Source: Centroberyx gerrardi (lineage: Eukaryota > Chordata > Actinopteri > Beryciformes > Berycidae). Taken from it: a stretch of DNA of 64,000 nucleotides. Positions 44,167-56,300 of this stretch are shown here, in pieces. The translations under genes and the position numbers were made by a program. How positions within the stretch are numbered: position 1 is the stretch's first letter; each line of letters begins with the position of its first letter. The notes beneath the pieces were generated by a model. It did no database searches, was not told the origin of the DNA, and saw only the letters and a list, made by a program, of their open reading frames with translations. Location of the stretch: assembly GCF_048128805.1 (NCBI RefSeq), contig NC_135998.1:26357896-26421895 (forward strand), given 5' to 3'.

Positions 44167-44232
44167 CTATCATATGTGATATCATATGTGAGACCTTGTG
44201 TAAGGGCAGGAGACAATATATTTATTACATTC
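44167..44232. repeat. Inverted repeat arm B
   Basis: Reverse complement of arm A at 41779-41842: GTAAGGGCAGGAGACAATAT matches exactly, and the ATCATATGTGATATCATATG side matches with a few changes. Together the arms span about 2.45 kb and enclose the hAT-like remnant. Confidence 0.85.
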
Positions 44233-45589
44233 ATTAAACCAATCCATTTAAACCTGTCATCTTAATCAAAGTGGTGAAAATAAAAATAATTTCTAAGCCC
44301 TCATTCATGTTTATTTTTATTGGGGTGTGGCAACTATGAATTCCTCTCCCTCTTTGTTGGCATTAATAATTGTAGATGTTGTAATTATTTAAGTAGGATA
44401 TAGGTCTAATAATTTGGATTAGACAGGTGAAATGCAAAAGGTTTATTGCCTTCATATAATATTCACATGCTGAATTAATATTTCTGCCATAGTCAATAAG
44501 TGTATGGACAATGGCTTGAACACATCAGTGTGGGTATGAGAAACAAGATTAGTGGTGATAACGAGAAATGCAGCTGAAACAACATTAAACTGGCATTGGA
44601 GATGAATTAGCTTTTTCAGATTAAGTTGTAACTTTTTGAAGAAACAATGAACTAGATAAAACAATTCACCAGTTCCACAAATATTTTTAAAGGTTAGGTT
44701 ATATATTTTTTTAAAGCACCATTGGCCATGGCCAGTAAACAGATAGCAACAGCTAGGGCGGTCACAGTAAATGGGAGGTCAAAGCCTTGTTGCACAAAAT
44801 GCCAATAGGTGAGATAGGTCAGCAAGCTCCTGTAGCTTGGTGGGCAAAAACTGGCCAGCTCACTAAAGTTCAATCATCTTCAGTCATCAGTCATCATCAC
44901 CTTCTATTTAGTCTGAGAGCAGCCACAGCACTATGCAGCTGTTGACATATTTAGGCCTGTGAGGTAAGGGATCTGTAGGGGCATGGTGAAGAAATTCATA
45001 ATTTTACTTCATGATACTTCAAGAGTTGCTTGTGAAACAGTCATCAGTCAACTAAATGGTACCAAAGGTAATCATACTTTCCTGTTTTTCATTCACTTTT
45101 TAATTCTATTTTAGTTTAAATTGCACTTTTTAATTCAGTTTTGTTTAGTTTTCAGTGTGTTTGTTGGTTTTAAATTTAAAGTTTTTCCACATAATGTAGT
45201 TTTTTTTTGTCCATATCATCATTTCATTTTGGGCAAATTAGTTGAGAGAATAGTTTTTAGCCCAGAGACAGCAGGGGCTCTATGGACCGCATTGTCAGTC
45301 GGTCAGTCGGTCAGTCGGTCGGCCTTTGCCCCTCCTCCACTCCCCCCACAACCAATGTCAAGGCTCCAGAAGGATTCTCCAGGGGGGCGGGGCTTCCTAA
45401 ATCCTATGTCCATCCACAGATATACTCCCAACTTCAGTGTTGTTTCATTTGAGCATTCAACCTGGTCTCTCCTGATTGAAATGTTAGTATAGACTTTATG
45501 GGACTTTTAAAAACAAAGATCTTGAACAAAGATCACAAGTTTTCTTTGTTCAAATAAATGATAATATATATATTGTGGTTGTCATGTTT
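44233..45589. other. Intergenic, low-complexity tracts
   Basis: No gene. It contains a TTTTAGTTTAAATTG/TTTTGTTTAGTTTTCAG-like tract (about 45080-45200) similar to 3610-3760, and a short (GTCAGTCG)n tandem at about 45293-45323. Confidence 0.45.
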
Positions 45590-46760
45590 GTTTCAGACAT
45601 TACCTCTGTACATTAATTCAACAGTGTTTAAGAAATGGGATCACATGTTAAACCAGTTTGTGTGGAATGGTAGGAAACCCATGGTGAAAAGTGAAAGAGC
45701 TCAAGCTGAGTAAAAAGAAAGGTGGGCTGGCCCTCCACAACTTACAGAGCTTCATGGCACAGAATCAAAGTATGAGAACTTGGTTGATCAATGATTCATA
45801 AGCTAAATGGAGCTCTATATGAAGAAATTGGTCTTGTCAAAACACTAGCTTTCTGCTCTAATAATCATAGATTGATACATACTGAAGAACTGAGAACATT
45901 GGATAAAGAATACATCGTAGACTTAGTCATTTGCCACAACTGGGAAAAGATAATACAGTGTTCAGAGATATAAGCTAAGATCCAGATTTTATGCCAAATA
46001 AAGATTACCTTTTCCATATTTGGACACAGAAAGGTTTAACCATATTTGGAAAATGTACAAATGATAAGAGACAAAAGTTTCATTTACCACTTTCATTAAC
46101 ACATTTTTGTCCAGAAGCAATTACAGAAACACAGGTAGGTACAGACAAAATAAGTGATCTTCTTTCTCATTAACTTTATGTGTAGAAATTATGACAGTGT
46201 TCACATAAAATGTCAAATTGCCACTATATATATGTTGTTAGAAGACAGTAGTAAACAGTAGTATATCTAATGGGGTATGTGAAGAAATTAGCAGGGGAAG
46301 ACATAAAACAACATCCACTTATTTTTAGAGGGAATACGCTTGGAAGGTACAAATGTGTTATTTTATAACGCCAGCTTTACAAGCTAAATATGGCTCATCT
46401 GCATCTTCCAAATGTTGACGTGACTGTGAAGAAAATATTGCTAATTTTACTCAAATGTTTTGATCATGCACTAAAGCCATATTAGAAAGATATACATAAA
46501 GAAATTAAACATGTTATTGAATTAATTTAACATAATTTTTGACGTTGTGCTACTTGAAAGGATGCCAACTGAAATGTGTGATAAGAATGATAAATACATA
46601 TTGAGAATATTAAGCATAACTGAATTTAAGATAATAAAGAATTGGATCCAAAAACCAAGTCCATATATATGGAGAGATTTGGAGCAAATTTAAAAGATGG
46701 AGCTAATAACATACAAAATTAGGGTTAGCTTGAGCCAATTTGAAAAGAAATGGGTTAAAT
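45590..46760 (+). pseudogene. L1-like LINE ORF2 C-terminal remnant
   Basis: The translation starts LPLYINSTVFKKWDHMLNQF and VWNGRKPMVKSERAQ, followed in another frame by the KKGGLALPNL-like phrase, the typical post-reverse-transcriptase segment of fish L1 elements. Further on, a degraded YRTP...CW..C...GT.LH..W.C-type region can be made out near 46350-46480. Many stops and frameshifts. Confidence 0.7.
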
Positions 46761-47159
46761 GGTCCAACTTTGTACAGCAATCAAATGATGCTTTGCCCTT
46801 CACCCATCCACTTTTCTTCAGCGCCTGAAGATGACAACCTCGGATGGCTTCATCTGACACTCCACTTGCGAAATACTGCCCGTTGTGCCCTGGACTGGTC
46901 TCCGCTGTTGATCCCCACCAGCAATGCTTCAGGTTCCTCGGTGCTGACTGAGCATACATCTATGGGATGGTGGAACAACCGGAATGCATCGACTGCCAGG
47001 CCCTTACATCAGTGAGAAGCCGTCAGCGTTGGAGTAATTTCTGCCACTTCCCTGAGCTCCGGTTGGAATGCGACTACAGTGAAAATCAGATGACCTTCAA
47101 ATTTCCTGATATCCTAAGAGACTTAAGAGCTTATCAAAGGGGGTCAAATATGCCAAAAT

Positions 47160-48640
47160 GGCCTTTTTTGCTGATCTGAACTGTCACAACTCCAGGGTTC
47201 GATTCATAGACCGTGAGAATTCTGTCAGTATTACCTATCCTGACTACAAGCTTACTGTTTCAGCCCCAAAATCAACAGTGTTTAGCTGTTTTGATCTAAT
47301 TTCAGTCAATGTCCTAGTGGAGACCATTTCCTATTTGAAGTCCACTTCCTGTAGATGCTGTCCTTCTCAAAGAAATCCTTGATAGTATTGCTCCCAACAT
47401 AACTATATCTATCATCAACAGTTCACTGACATCCACCTTTTTTCCCCCTCTGGCTCTAAACATGCACTCAACCTCTCCTCACAAGACCTTCCTTAGATCT
47501 GCTGGACCTCACCTCGGTTAAGTACAGACCTATTTCCAAATTACCATTTCCTTCTAAGGTCTTTGAGAAAGTAGCTGTAAAACAATTAATTTCCTTCCTC
47601 AACCAAAATAACATTTGAGAAGTTTCAAACAGGTATCAGATTGCTGCACAGCACAGAGACAAGGTTACAAACTACAAATCTTCTTTTAACTGCCGATGCC
47701 AAAGACTGTTCCATCTTAATTCTTCTAGACCTTAGCACAGCATTTGAGACAATCAATCACACAATTATGCTGAACCATCTAAAAGATTGGGTTAGAGTTT
47801 TGGGAACATCACTCGATGGGTTCACATTCTGTCTCCTGGGTAGAACATTTGCTGCATTAGTAATTTATGTTCCTCTCATGCCAATATCACTTGTTGCATG
47901 CCACAAAGTTCAATCCTAATGCCAATACTCTTTTCTTTAGGCTTCCGCTAGGCCACGTCATCAGAAATCATTGGAATCCAGTTACACTGTTATGCAGATG
48001 ATACACTGTTATACTTACCTCTGAAACCAATGACCTAAATAGCCACTTTCAATGATTGACGTAAATAATTGCCTTACAGACATCAAGTGTTGGATGACAC
48101 GTAACTTCCTCCAACTTAATGATAATCACATATACCAGAGACCTGGGTCTTTTATTTGAATGTGACCTAGGTTTTGAAGAGCAGGTTAAGAGAGTTATCC
48201 AGTCCTGGGTTTTCAAGCACCTGGAAAAGGTTATCCATTTCTTATTTCCTCTAGACTTGACTATTGTAACTTGCTATATTGGGGAAGCAGTTGTTGAACC
48301 CTTTCATGTCTGCAACTGATTCAAAATGCTGCAGCTCAGCTCATGAGAGGTGCGAAAAAGAAGAACCGTATTATTCCTCTATTGGCGTCCATTCACTGGC
48401 TCCTTGTCAGCTATAGAATTAACTTTAAAATCTTACTGTTTGTTTTGCATGGTCCACCTCAGTATATCTCAGAACTTTTGTGCACTTACAACTCGACTAG
48501 GTCCCTTTGGTCCTCTGATCAGGGCTTCTTCTTACCCATTCAGTAGTCCAGGTCAGCAGAATCATGGCCATTTTTATAAATTGATTAAATACTTACTTTT
48601 ACTCTAAGCCCTTTCAATGGGAGTGGTGTGTTTTATCTTA
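47160..48640 (+). pseudogene. CR1/L2-like LINE ORF2 remnant
   Basis: Recognisable blocks in order on the + strand: VKYRPISKLPFPSKVFEKVA near 47520 (frameshifted), HSTETRLQTTNLLLTADAKD and CSILILLDLSTAFETINHTI at 47650-47770 (reverse transcriptase palm), CYADDTLLYLP-like sequence near 47990, and IIPLLASIHWLLVSYRINFK then PPQYISELLCTYNSTRSLWS near 48370-48510. Frameshifts, stops and a deletion around 48110 disable it. Confidence 0.85.
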
Positions 48641-49060
48641 TTTTTTGTAACATGTTTTTTTTTTGTCTGTTTGGACTGATTTGGTTCTGTTATATTTTTA
48701 ATTTACCCTTGTGAAGTGCTTTTTAAGAAAGTGGTTTCTGTATAAGGACCTATATGAATAAAGGTCCTGCACCTATAGTGTCGAACCTGTATTGAAATGT
48801 GTCAGCACCAAAAAAAAAAAACAGGTCAAACTCCTTGTTTATTTATTGTACTTGGTAAATAAATGATTCAGAATGTTAATAATTAATTTCAAATTTATTT
48901 AAAAGAGCTGCAAGTAGTTACAAGTTAAATCTTTGAAAATAACATTATCTTGCAGCACTATAGGCGCATATGTGTAGGGTGATAGTCATGTCTGGATGTG
49001 TTTATAATCACAAAGTATAGAGAAGATTAGGGGGCGGGGAAGCATGGGGATAAAGATTTC
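48641..49060. other. Intergenic, nothing recognised
   Basis: AT-rich tail after the LINE remnant. It includes a poly(A) run at about 48810-48822. No gene. Confidence 0.5.
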
Positions 49061-49391
49061 TGTAGTCTAGCGACAGATGTGAAATAATATTACATAAATG
49101 TAATAATTCGTTTCACTATCACCCAGGTTAATTAGTTTGTGGAAATGGGTAACCTATTTCTCATTGGGTAATTTGTCACACACTGACGAGGTAGCCAATC
49201 AGTGACCCTGCTGTTGGTGGGATCATTTCTCCCAGAATGCTGTGCAGCGAGTGTGTCGCAGAAAATGTGGGAGCGAGCCAATGTTTACCTCCTATTTATT
49301 TCACACAAATAAATGAAATCAGTCAATAAACCATCCAAGGGTGAATATGGCTCTCTCTATCCCGGATTATGAATGAGAGCTCATTAATTTT

Positions 49392-49392
<1 letters not shown>
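49061..49392. promoter_or_regulatory. Candidate conserved non-coding element
   Basis: Complex sequence between repeats, with CAGGTTAATTAGTTTGTGG, TTGGGTAATTTGTCAC, ACAAATAAATGAAATCAGTC, GGATTATGAATGAG and CTCATTAATTTTCC. It lies 12 kb downstream of otp. The texture is like the blocks on the upstream side; not aligned. Confidence 0.35.
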
Positions 49393-49393
<1 letters not shown>

Positions 49394-49430
<37 letters not shown>

Positions 49431-49450
49431 GTGTGTGTGTGTGAGAGAGA

Positions 49451-49499
<49 letters not shown>

Positions 49500-49545
49500 C
49501 AAGGGAAAGAGAGAGAGAAAGAGAGAGAGAAAGAAGAGAGAGAAT
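49394..49545. repeat. (TG)n then (GA)n microsatellite
   Basis: A TG run (about 49394-49442) passes directly into an imperfect GA run ending near 49545. The open frames here are low-complexity artefacts. Confidence 0.95.
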
Positions 49546-50386
49546 GCATGTGTGTCTATAGGTGTGTGCATTTGTGTGTGTGCGAGTGTGTGCATATGTG
49601 CGTGTGTTTATATGCACATGTTTATATTTGTGCATGAGAAGGGGACATAGCATGAAATTGTGTGAATTTATATGTATGAATATGCAAAATTGTATTAAAA
49701 GTCAAAACCATCAAGAGCTATTACAATATAAACATTGCAGCCACTATCTTAAAATAACACTATTGGAGTGAATTTGTCATTAATTACGGTGCTAACATGG
49801 CTTGAGCCCTGGAGCTGATACTATTAGACCTATATGGATAAAGCCAATAGTCACTAATGCTACACCTGAGCTTTTCGACAGCGGTGCTGAACACGTTTTG
49901 CAAAGTCTGTGTTTCCAATGTCTATCCTAATCTCAACGAGAAAGAGCTAAAGTGATTTAGGAAGTTAATTTGGGGTACACAACTCATTATTGATTAAAAA
50001 AAATCTAATCTATTGGGTTTTTGGGGGGTAGAGGTATGCTGGTTGCTTTACACACATTATGAGTACAAATTTATGAGTTATTGAGGAGAACTCTAATTTT
50101 ATTTGACAGGCAGAGTCTAGGAGTATCTTGGTGGTTGTTGTTCCAGATGGTGGTGAGAAATTCCATCTGAAGGTTTTATTAATTTTAGTTTAAATGGAAA
50201 GGCTAGCTGATGCTGTCTCTGGTTCTTGCTGACAAGGCTGACTGACATCTCAGTGCTCCCTCCATCCGTCATTGTTTTAAAACATCTTAATTGTATTACA
50301 TGCAAATGAAGAGATTCGATTTTTGCCCATTATCTATTCATAAGAGAAAATTGAACAGAACATTAGTGGGTCACCAAGTGAGGGTG

Positions 50387-50415
50387 GGGAGGGAGGGAGG
50401 GAGGGAGGGAGGGAA
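50387..50415. repeat. (GGGA)n tract
   Basis: About seven GGGA units, in a purine-rich stretch that continues to about 50505. Confidence 0.85.
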
Positions 50416-50505
50416 CGAGAGAAGGAGAGGTGAGAAACAGACGCTGACTATCAGTTAGACAGAAAGAAGAGACAGAGAGAGACAGGCACAGAGACGGAAA
50501 CAAAG

Positions 50506-53367
50506 GGAGTACATTACTGTGCTATTGGGTTATGTTTTGCATATTTTTGGGATTGCAATAAGACAATCCCAATCCAAGTTTGTGTCTGTGTGTGTGTCTG
50601 TGCGTGCATGTGTGTGTGCGCGCGTGCATTTAATAGGTCAAGGTTGATAATTAACCTATGATGACTGAAACACAGCAATTACAGTCATACTCATGTGACA
50701 AATCAAAGTGACAGAGGCTTGAATGTAGTCATGCATCCTCCCTGGTCAGCTTTAGGAGGTGAGTCAGACCATACCATCACCCCCCGGATCATGTGTCATC
50801 TATATTATAATCAGATCCACATTGTCTTTCTTGTTTTTTTTAAATTACCCATGATGTCACGGTATGGACAGCACTGTACACATTTAATTTCAGTGCACCC
50901 CTCTCCGCCAGCACCTATCCTACACACCTCTATAGGTTAGGAAGTATATCAAAGGTCTTGCAGAGTTGACTGTCATCCTCCTTTACTCCCTGAGTTGGAG
51001 AGCAAGTAGGTAAATCAGATACTTTTAAATGGAATGGTAATTATAACCCAAAATGGACAAATAATGTGAGTCATGAGCTGCACACCTGTGAAAGCGCTGC
51101 CCTGTGTGTTGTGGTCTGAGAGCAGATCCCATGTGGAGGCAGTCAGGGGCCAAAGTAGGTAAAGCAGAACACAGTGAAAGCCTGATGAAGAGGGACAGTG
51201 AAGTGTGTTGGTCAAGAATGAGCCTCTCTCTTCTACAAGACCCCGCCGATACGGTGAGGGAGGGCCAGTTATTGAATACTGTTGTTGGCCCATTGTTAAA
51301 TTACAGCTTAATTCCTTTTCCATCATCATAACCATTTGTTTTCCTTTCGGGGTGGAGATAGAGGATGAGATAGGGCACTAGGGGAGGGAGGAGGAGGAGG
51401 AGGAGGCAGACTTTTGCTTTGCTCTGACTCTGCTGGGTCTTTAGTACTGTTAGTGTTTGGTGGCTATCGCATCATGACTTCATCTCTTAGCTGATTCCTG
51501 CCATTGGTCATATTTTGACACCTCGTCTCCTCCGGACCAAGGCTGCTGCTCTCAGGAAGCGCTTACTTTTCCTGTTGCCCATTGCACTGCTGAATCGCAA
51601 TCCTCCTCCCGCTTCTGTTTTCACCTGCTTTTTGCTCCCTTTCATCTTTTCTCTCTTCTTTACTCTTTGGACATTTTCATAATTCTCTCTCTCCAACCCG
51701 TCCCATCTCTGCTCTTGGGACCATCCTAGCCATGTCATTTCTAGCTCCTTTTCCAATTCCTTTTCTTGGATCAAATTCCGTCACATCTTTCAAATCACAA
51801 CGTTACTTACTACTAACTTGCACTGTGTTTTTCTAGTGTTACTTGAGGCAAACACCCTTATCCACTCTTCCTCTCACATCCCACCCTCCAGAACCGCCGC
51901 ACATTTGACCCATTCAGTTCAGATAGCTGACAGATAGTTAAACATCAGGAGCCTCATCCACCCACCCCCCACCCCCCCCACCTCTAAAACCCTTTCACTC
52001 CACCTAACCCTCCTCCTTTCTCTAGCTGCCCTTGAGCTTTTCTATTACCGCATGGAAAGCACCTCGCAGCCCCTGACAAGCGCGGCGGATCGACACTAAA
52101 TCAGAAATCAGTGCCAGCCGCGGATCTGAGCCACCATGAAGGTCACAGGCCCTACACTGCGTGTCGTCTCAATCTGGAGAGCAGGAGTAGACACAGCTAG
52201 AGCGGTGTGTGTGTGTGTGTGTGTGTGTGTTTGTGTGGGGTTTTTTTTACCAGTGGTGTAGGGGAGGTGGTGGGTGTTAAATGCAGTCACAGACAGAGAG
52301 GGAGAGAATGTAGAATGGAGGAAGAGGATAAGGATGCTGGGTACTGCCAGGGAAGAAGAGGGGCAGCTCAACATGAATGCAGAAGTCATGGGGACGAAGA
52401 GGAGAAATAAGGGGAAGCGAGAGGAGAATATGGGTAAGAGAAAATGTCACAGTTTGCTGAAGACATAAGGTACAAAACAGTTTCAAAAGAGCATCGAACA
52501 AAGAAATATTGCTCTTTGCTTCCAAGAATGCTCCTCAATAATGAGGTAAATACAAGGGGAAAGTATGTTGGCTGAGCAGCAAATCTCAAACTACCTGCTT
52601 TTTACAGTTAGGGTAGTAAGGGGAGGTTTGAGACCTCCTCTGATCTCATGGGGTTGTTATACACTGCCATCTAGTTGTAAGTTATGGAATGACAACCATA
52701 AAAGACACTTCTGATACAAAGTCTTTTACAGTAAAAACAGTATTTAAAACCAGTAAGATAAGAACCTACCATATATCTATCATTAATAGGCCTTAACTTT
52801 GGAAGTACAAAAAACGTTTTTACAAGCTGGGTTTTAGCAAAGTACAGGCTGCAGTTTCCCAATGTGTTTGTGCGCTTGTTTGCATTTTGTCCAGCTAAAG
52901 CTTCCGTTGTTTGAGTCACGTGAATGGTTTGTTGTGGTACGTGCCCCGTATTTCTCCTTACTGGGTTTCTACGAAAATAATTCACATACAATACTACATT
53001 TATAAGCTTGGGGACAGTTACCCGGTCAACACAGCGACGTATAGCATCTTAAAATCAAATCACAAGGGCGATAAACACGACGACATCCACTGTTTACAAC
53101 GAGCGAAGGCTGTCTGTCTGTCTACGCCAATGACTGGTAAGACAAACATACACGACAATTATGTTATGCCTGTTATTTTTGCTAATGTGTATCTTTTTTG
53201 GTGTTATCTGTTAACCGCTGCGGGATCTCCACGAATGCTTATATTAGGCCTGCAGTTGCCATTTCACAGATAGCGAAACACCTGTATACCAATGGCAGAT
53301 AAATGCACAGAAACCTAACGTTAAACTGGCTTTATTATGGTCCTTCAAAAACAGCCGCTGAATAGTC
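50506..53367. other. Spacer upstream of wdr41
   Basis: No exon is supported. Contents: GT runs at about 50581-50622 and 52206-52231, an AGG tract at about 51386-51406, a C-rich tract near 51961-51982, and a complex stretch near 52040-52190 that could be conserved. The wdr41 promoter and any 5' UTR must lie in the last few hundred bases, but no core motif is clear. Confidence 0.4.
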
Positions 53368-56300
53368 ATGCTTCGTTGGATACTCGGCGGTCGCGAGGCT
53401 CAGAGTGCCGTGGAGGTAAGATGTGCCTCTTTTTACACGACATTATGAGAGGAAGTACAGTATTTCTGACTGCAGGTGTACTACAGTATTCCTCCTGAAC
53501 AACCTGCCCTGCTCTCTCCAGTTTTTCACTGAGTCCACACTGACTACTTCTGAACCAGACTCTGTTTATCTCACTACTTTTCCCTCTTATGTCTGCAGAA
53601 AAGCCCCGTGCTGTGCATCGGAGAGGAACAACCCAAAAACTGCTTCACTGAGCTGCAGGTGCTGAAAGGACATTTTGACATTGTTCGATTTCTGGTGCAG
53701 ATTGATGACTTCAGGTAAGCAGACCGCCACCCCCTTTTCTCTTTCTCCCTCTCCTCTCTCTCCTCTCTACCCTTGGCTGGCCTCTATCCCTCTGTGATTG
53801 ACAGGAGATCCTCTCCTACAGCAAACTTACAGAGCATGACAAGAGCCCAATCATCACCACTACGGGATTGTGTGTGCACAATACAGTGTAACCTAAGCCT
53901 TTTATTACTGTCCAAACACACACACACATATGCACACAAAGCTTCTGCACCTGCTCTCCTATCTGCCCTGCTTTGTGGAAGCATGCTGCACACTGGCATG
54001 GTACAGTGAGTCTGCATAAGTGGTCAGATTGTGATTTGTAACAGAACTAAACGTGTGTGTGTGTGTGTGTTGGGGTGGGGGTGGCGGTTGCTCCAGCAGA
54101 GCGTCACGCCTGGTCTCCTCCAGTAATAACCCCCTCCTCTGGGTCTCGTCCTCTCCACACACAGGTCCACAGTCGGGGGCAAAGGCCAGAAAATTCTCTC
54201 CAGATTGCTTTTGAAGTCCGAAAATGTATCCTAGACAGTTCCTCTCTTCTCCTTTTTATCTCTCTTTTTTATCCTCTCATCCTGTCCGTTGAGTTTGGGA
54301 ACAGGTAGCGTGGATGGTTGGGGGTCAGAGGGCAAGCGAAGGTGTTAAACCCCAGGACAGATGTTTTTTAAGATTTATGGGGTGGAGATGGACGTGCTGG
54401 AAATGATTCCTCACACAGATAGAGATTGTGTGTTTGACTACACTTAGTCAACTCACAGAAGACGAGGCCTGCCAACCCCAAATCTACACAGGGTCACTTA
54501 CTGTTAGGCCAACTCAACATGATATGAATTCATTTGATTTGGTTAACTGAGTATGGTACTGTATTCAAATTTTCACCATTACAGTACAACCTCAGCAACG
54601 CACATAATTAAATTTGTGGTCAATTAGTGCCCATTATGTCATATACATGACAGTATATAAAAAAAGTATACATTATATACAAACAAATTACTTTTGTGTC
54701 ACCTACGTTTCCATTTGCAAGTCATACCTCATTCCTTTCATCTCTCCTCTGTTTTCTTTCTCCAGATGTGCCTCAGCAGGAGACGACGGCCTGGTTCTGG
54801 TGTGGAATGTTGAGGTGAAAGTTAATGATGTTTTTCACCTATAAAATATATTTATGAGCAATATATTCCTCTGTTTCATATTTTGCCAGTTAACTATTTC
54901 TGTGTATTGTGAAACTGCACAGTACACGATGACAACACTAGGGGGCACTGATGTCTTTTGTGTGTTCTTGGTAGTTTCTTTTCTCTGCATGTGAAGTAAA
55001 CTGTGTTATCTGTGTTTGTGTGTGTGTTTCATGTCAGACTGGGGAGAAGCTGCTGGAGCTGAGGGGCCATTCCCAGCAGATAACAGCCATAACCACCTTC
55101 ACCTGTACTAATGGAGACACACCGCACACCTCGCTCATCACCGCCTCCTCAGACCGGACCCTCAGTGTATCCTCAAACTGCAAGAAAGACAAAACAAGCT
55201 CACACACACACACACACACACATACACAACACATAATTGTAATTGTTGTGTTTGCGATTCAGGCTTTATTCTCCTCAATGTGATTTGCCAGTTGTGGGAC
55301 CCAGATACAGGGAACAGGGTTCAGACTATTTCAGATCTCCAGTCATCTGTAAAGGTAATGCTTTATAATGTGGTTCATCTTAATACCATAGCAGTTATAT
55401 GTGTGTAGTGACCTCTCCTGTGCACAGAAGAGCTGCTGGTAAAGTGCAGGAAAGTAATGTTCATAGCAACTGGAGGTTTGCTGCACACTTAATCACTCGC
55501 AGACTGACTTGTTTTAATTATTCATCCTTTTAATCTTTCATAATGCAATTAAAAAGTATTTGAAGTGAATACGGCATGTCACATTGCTGCTTCGTCAGCA
55601 TCACTCATCAGCACAGAATGGGAGTGATAAAGCGACCTGTGATCCACAGTGGGTCACATGACCAAGACAAGCGAGGTGAAACAGTTTGAACACAATAAAT
55701 ATACATAATATATGAAGTACATATTTCAGCTTTATTTTTTTTTTTTACTGTTATAGTTTTTCTATAATATATGATAACATATCTTAGTAAATAGGCCATC
55801 ATAAAGTTATGTGATTAAAATAATACACCCATTATTATTGCTGGCTATCAGTTAACATGGCACACAGAGATAGAAACTATTAGAAACTTTACCTACTGAT
55901 GGAAACATGGTTTAATGCACATTACAGGAATGGGATCAGGTCAAGGTTTCATTAAGCCCATATGGTTCCACAGAATTTAGTGTTAAGATCCAATGTGGTC
56001 TCGGTAACAGCTAAAGATTTGCACCTGAGGTTCTTTAGTTGCCAATGACTTGAGAAGTTGTCGTTTCAGGATTTCTCTCTCTATAATTTCTAGCTAGTGC
56101 ACAGACCATATTGCCATTTGGTATAGCTGTTTTGTGCAATTTGTGTGCAATTCTGAGTTTCATGTTGCATTTGATGTCTGTGTTAACCATGATAACCTGA
56201 CAAAGCAGCAATGTGAAATGCATTATTCTAACAAATGTGATGAGTGAGTGATCAAGTGTGTAGCAAACCTACAGTTTTTATGGCTGCAGCAGTTGTATAT

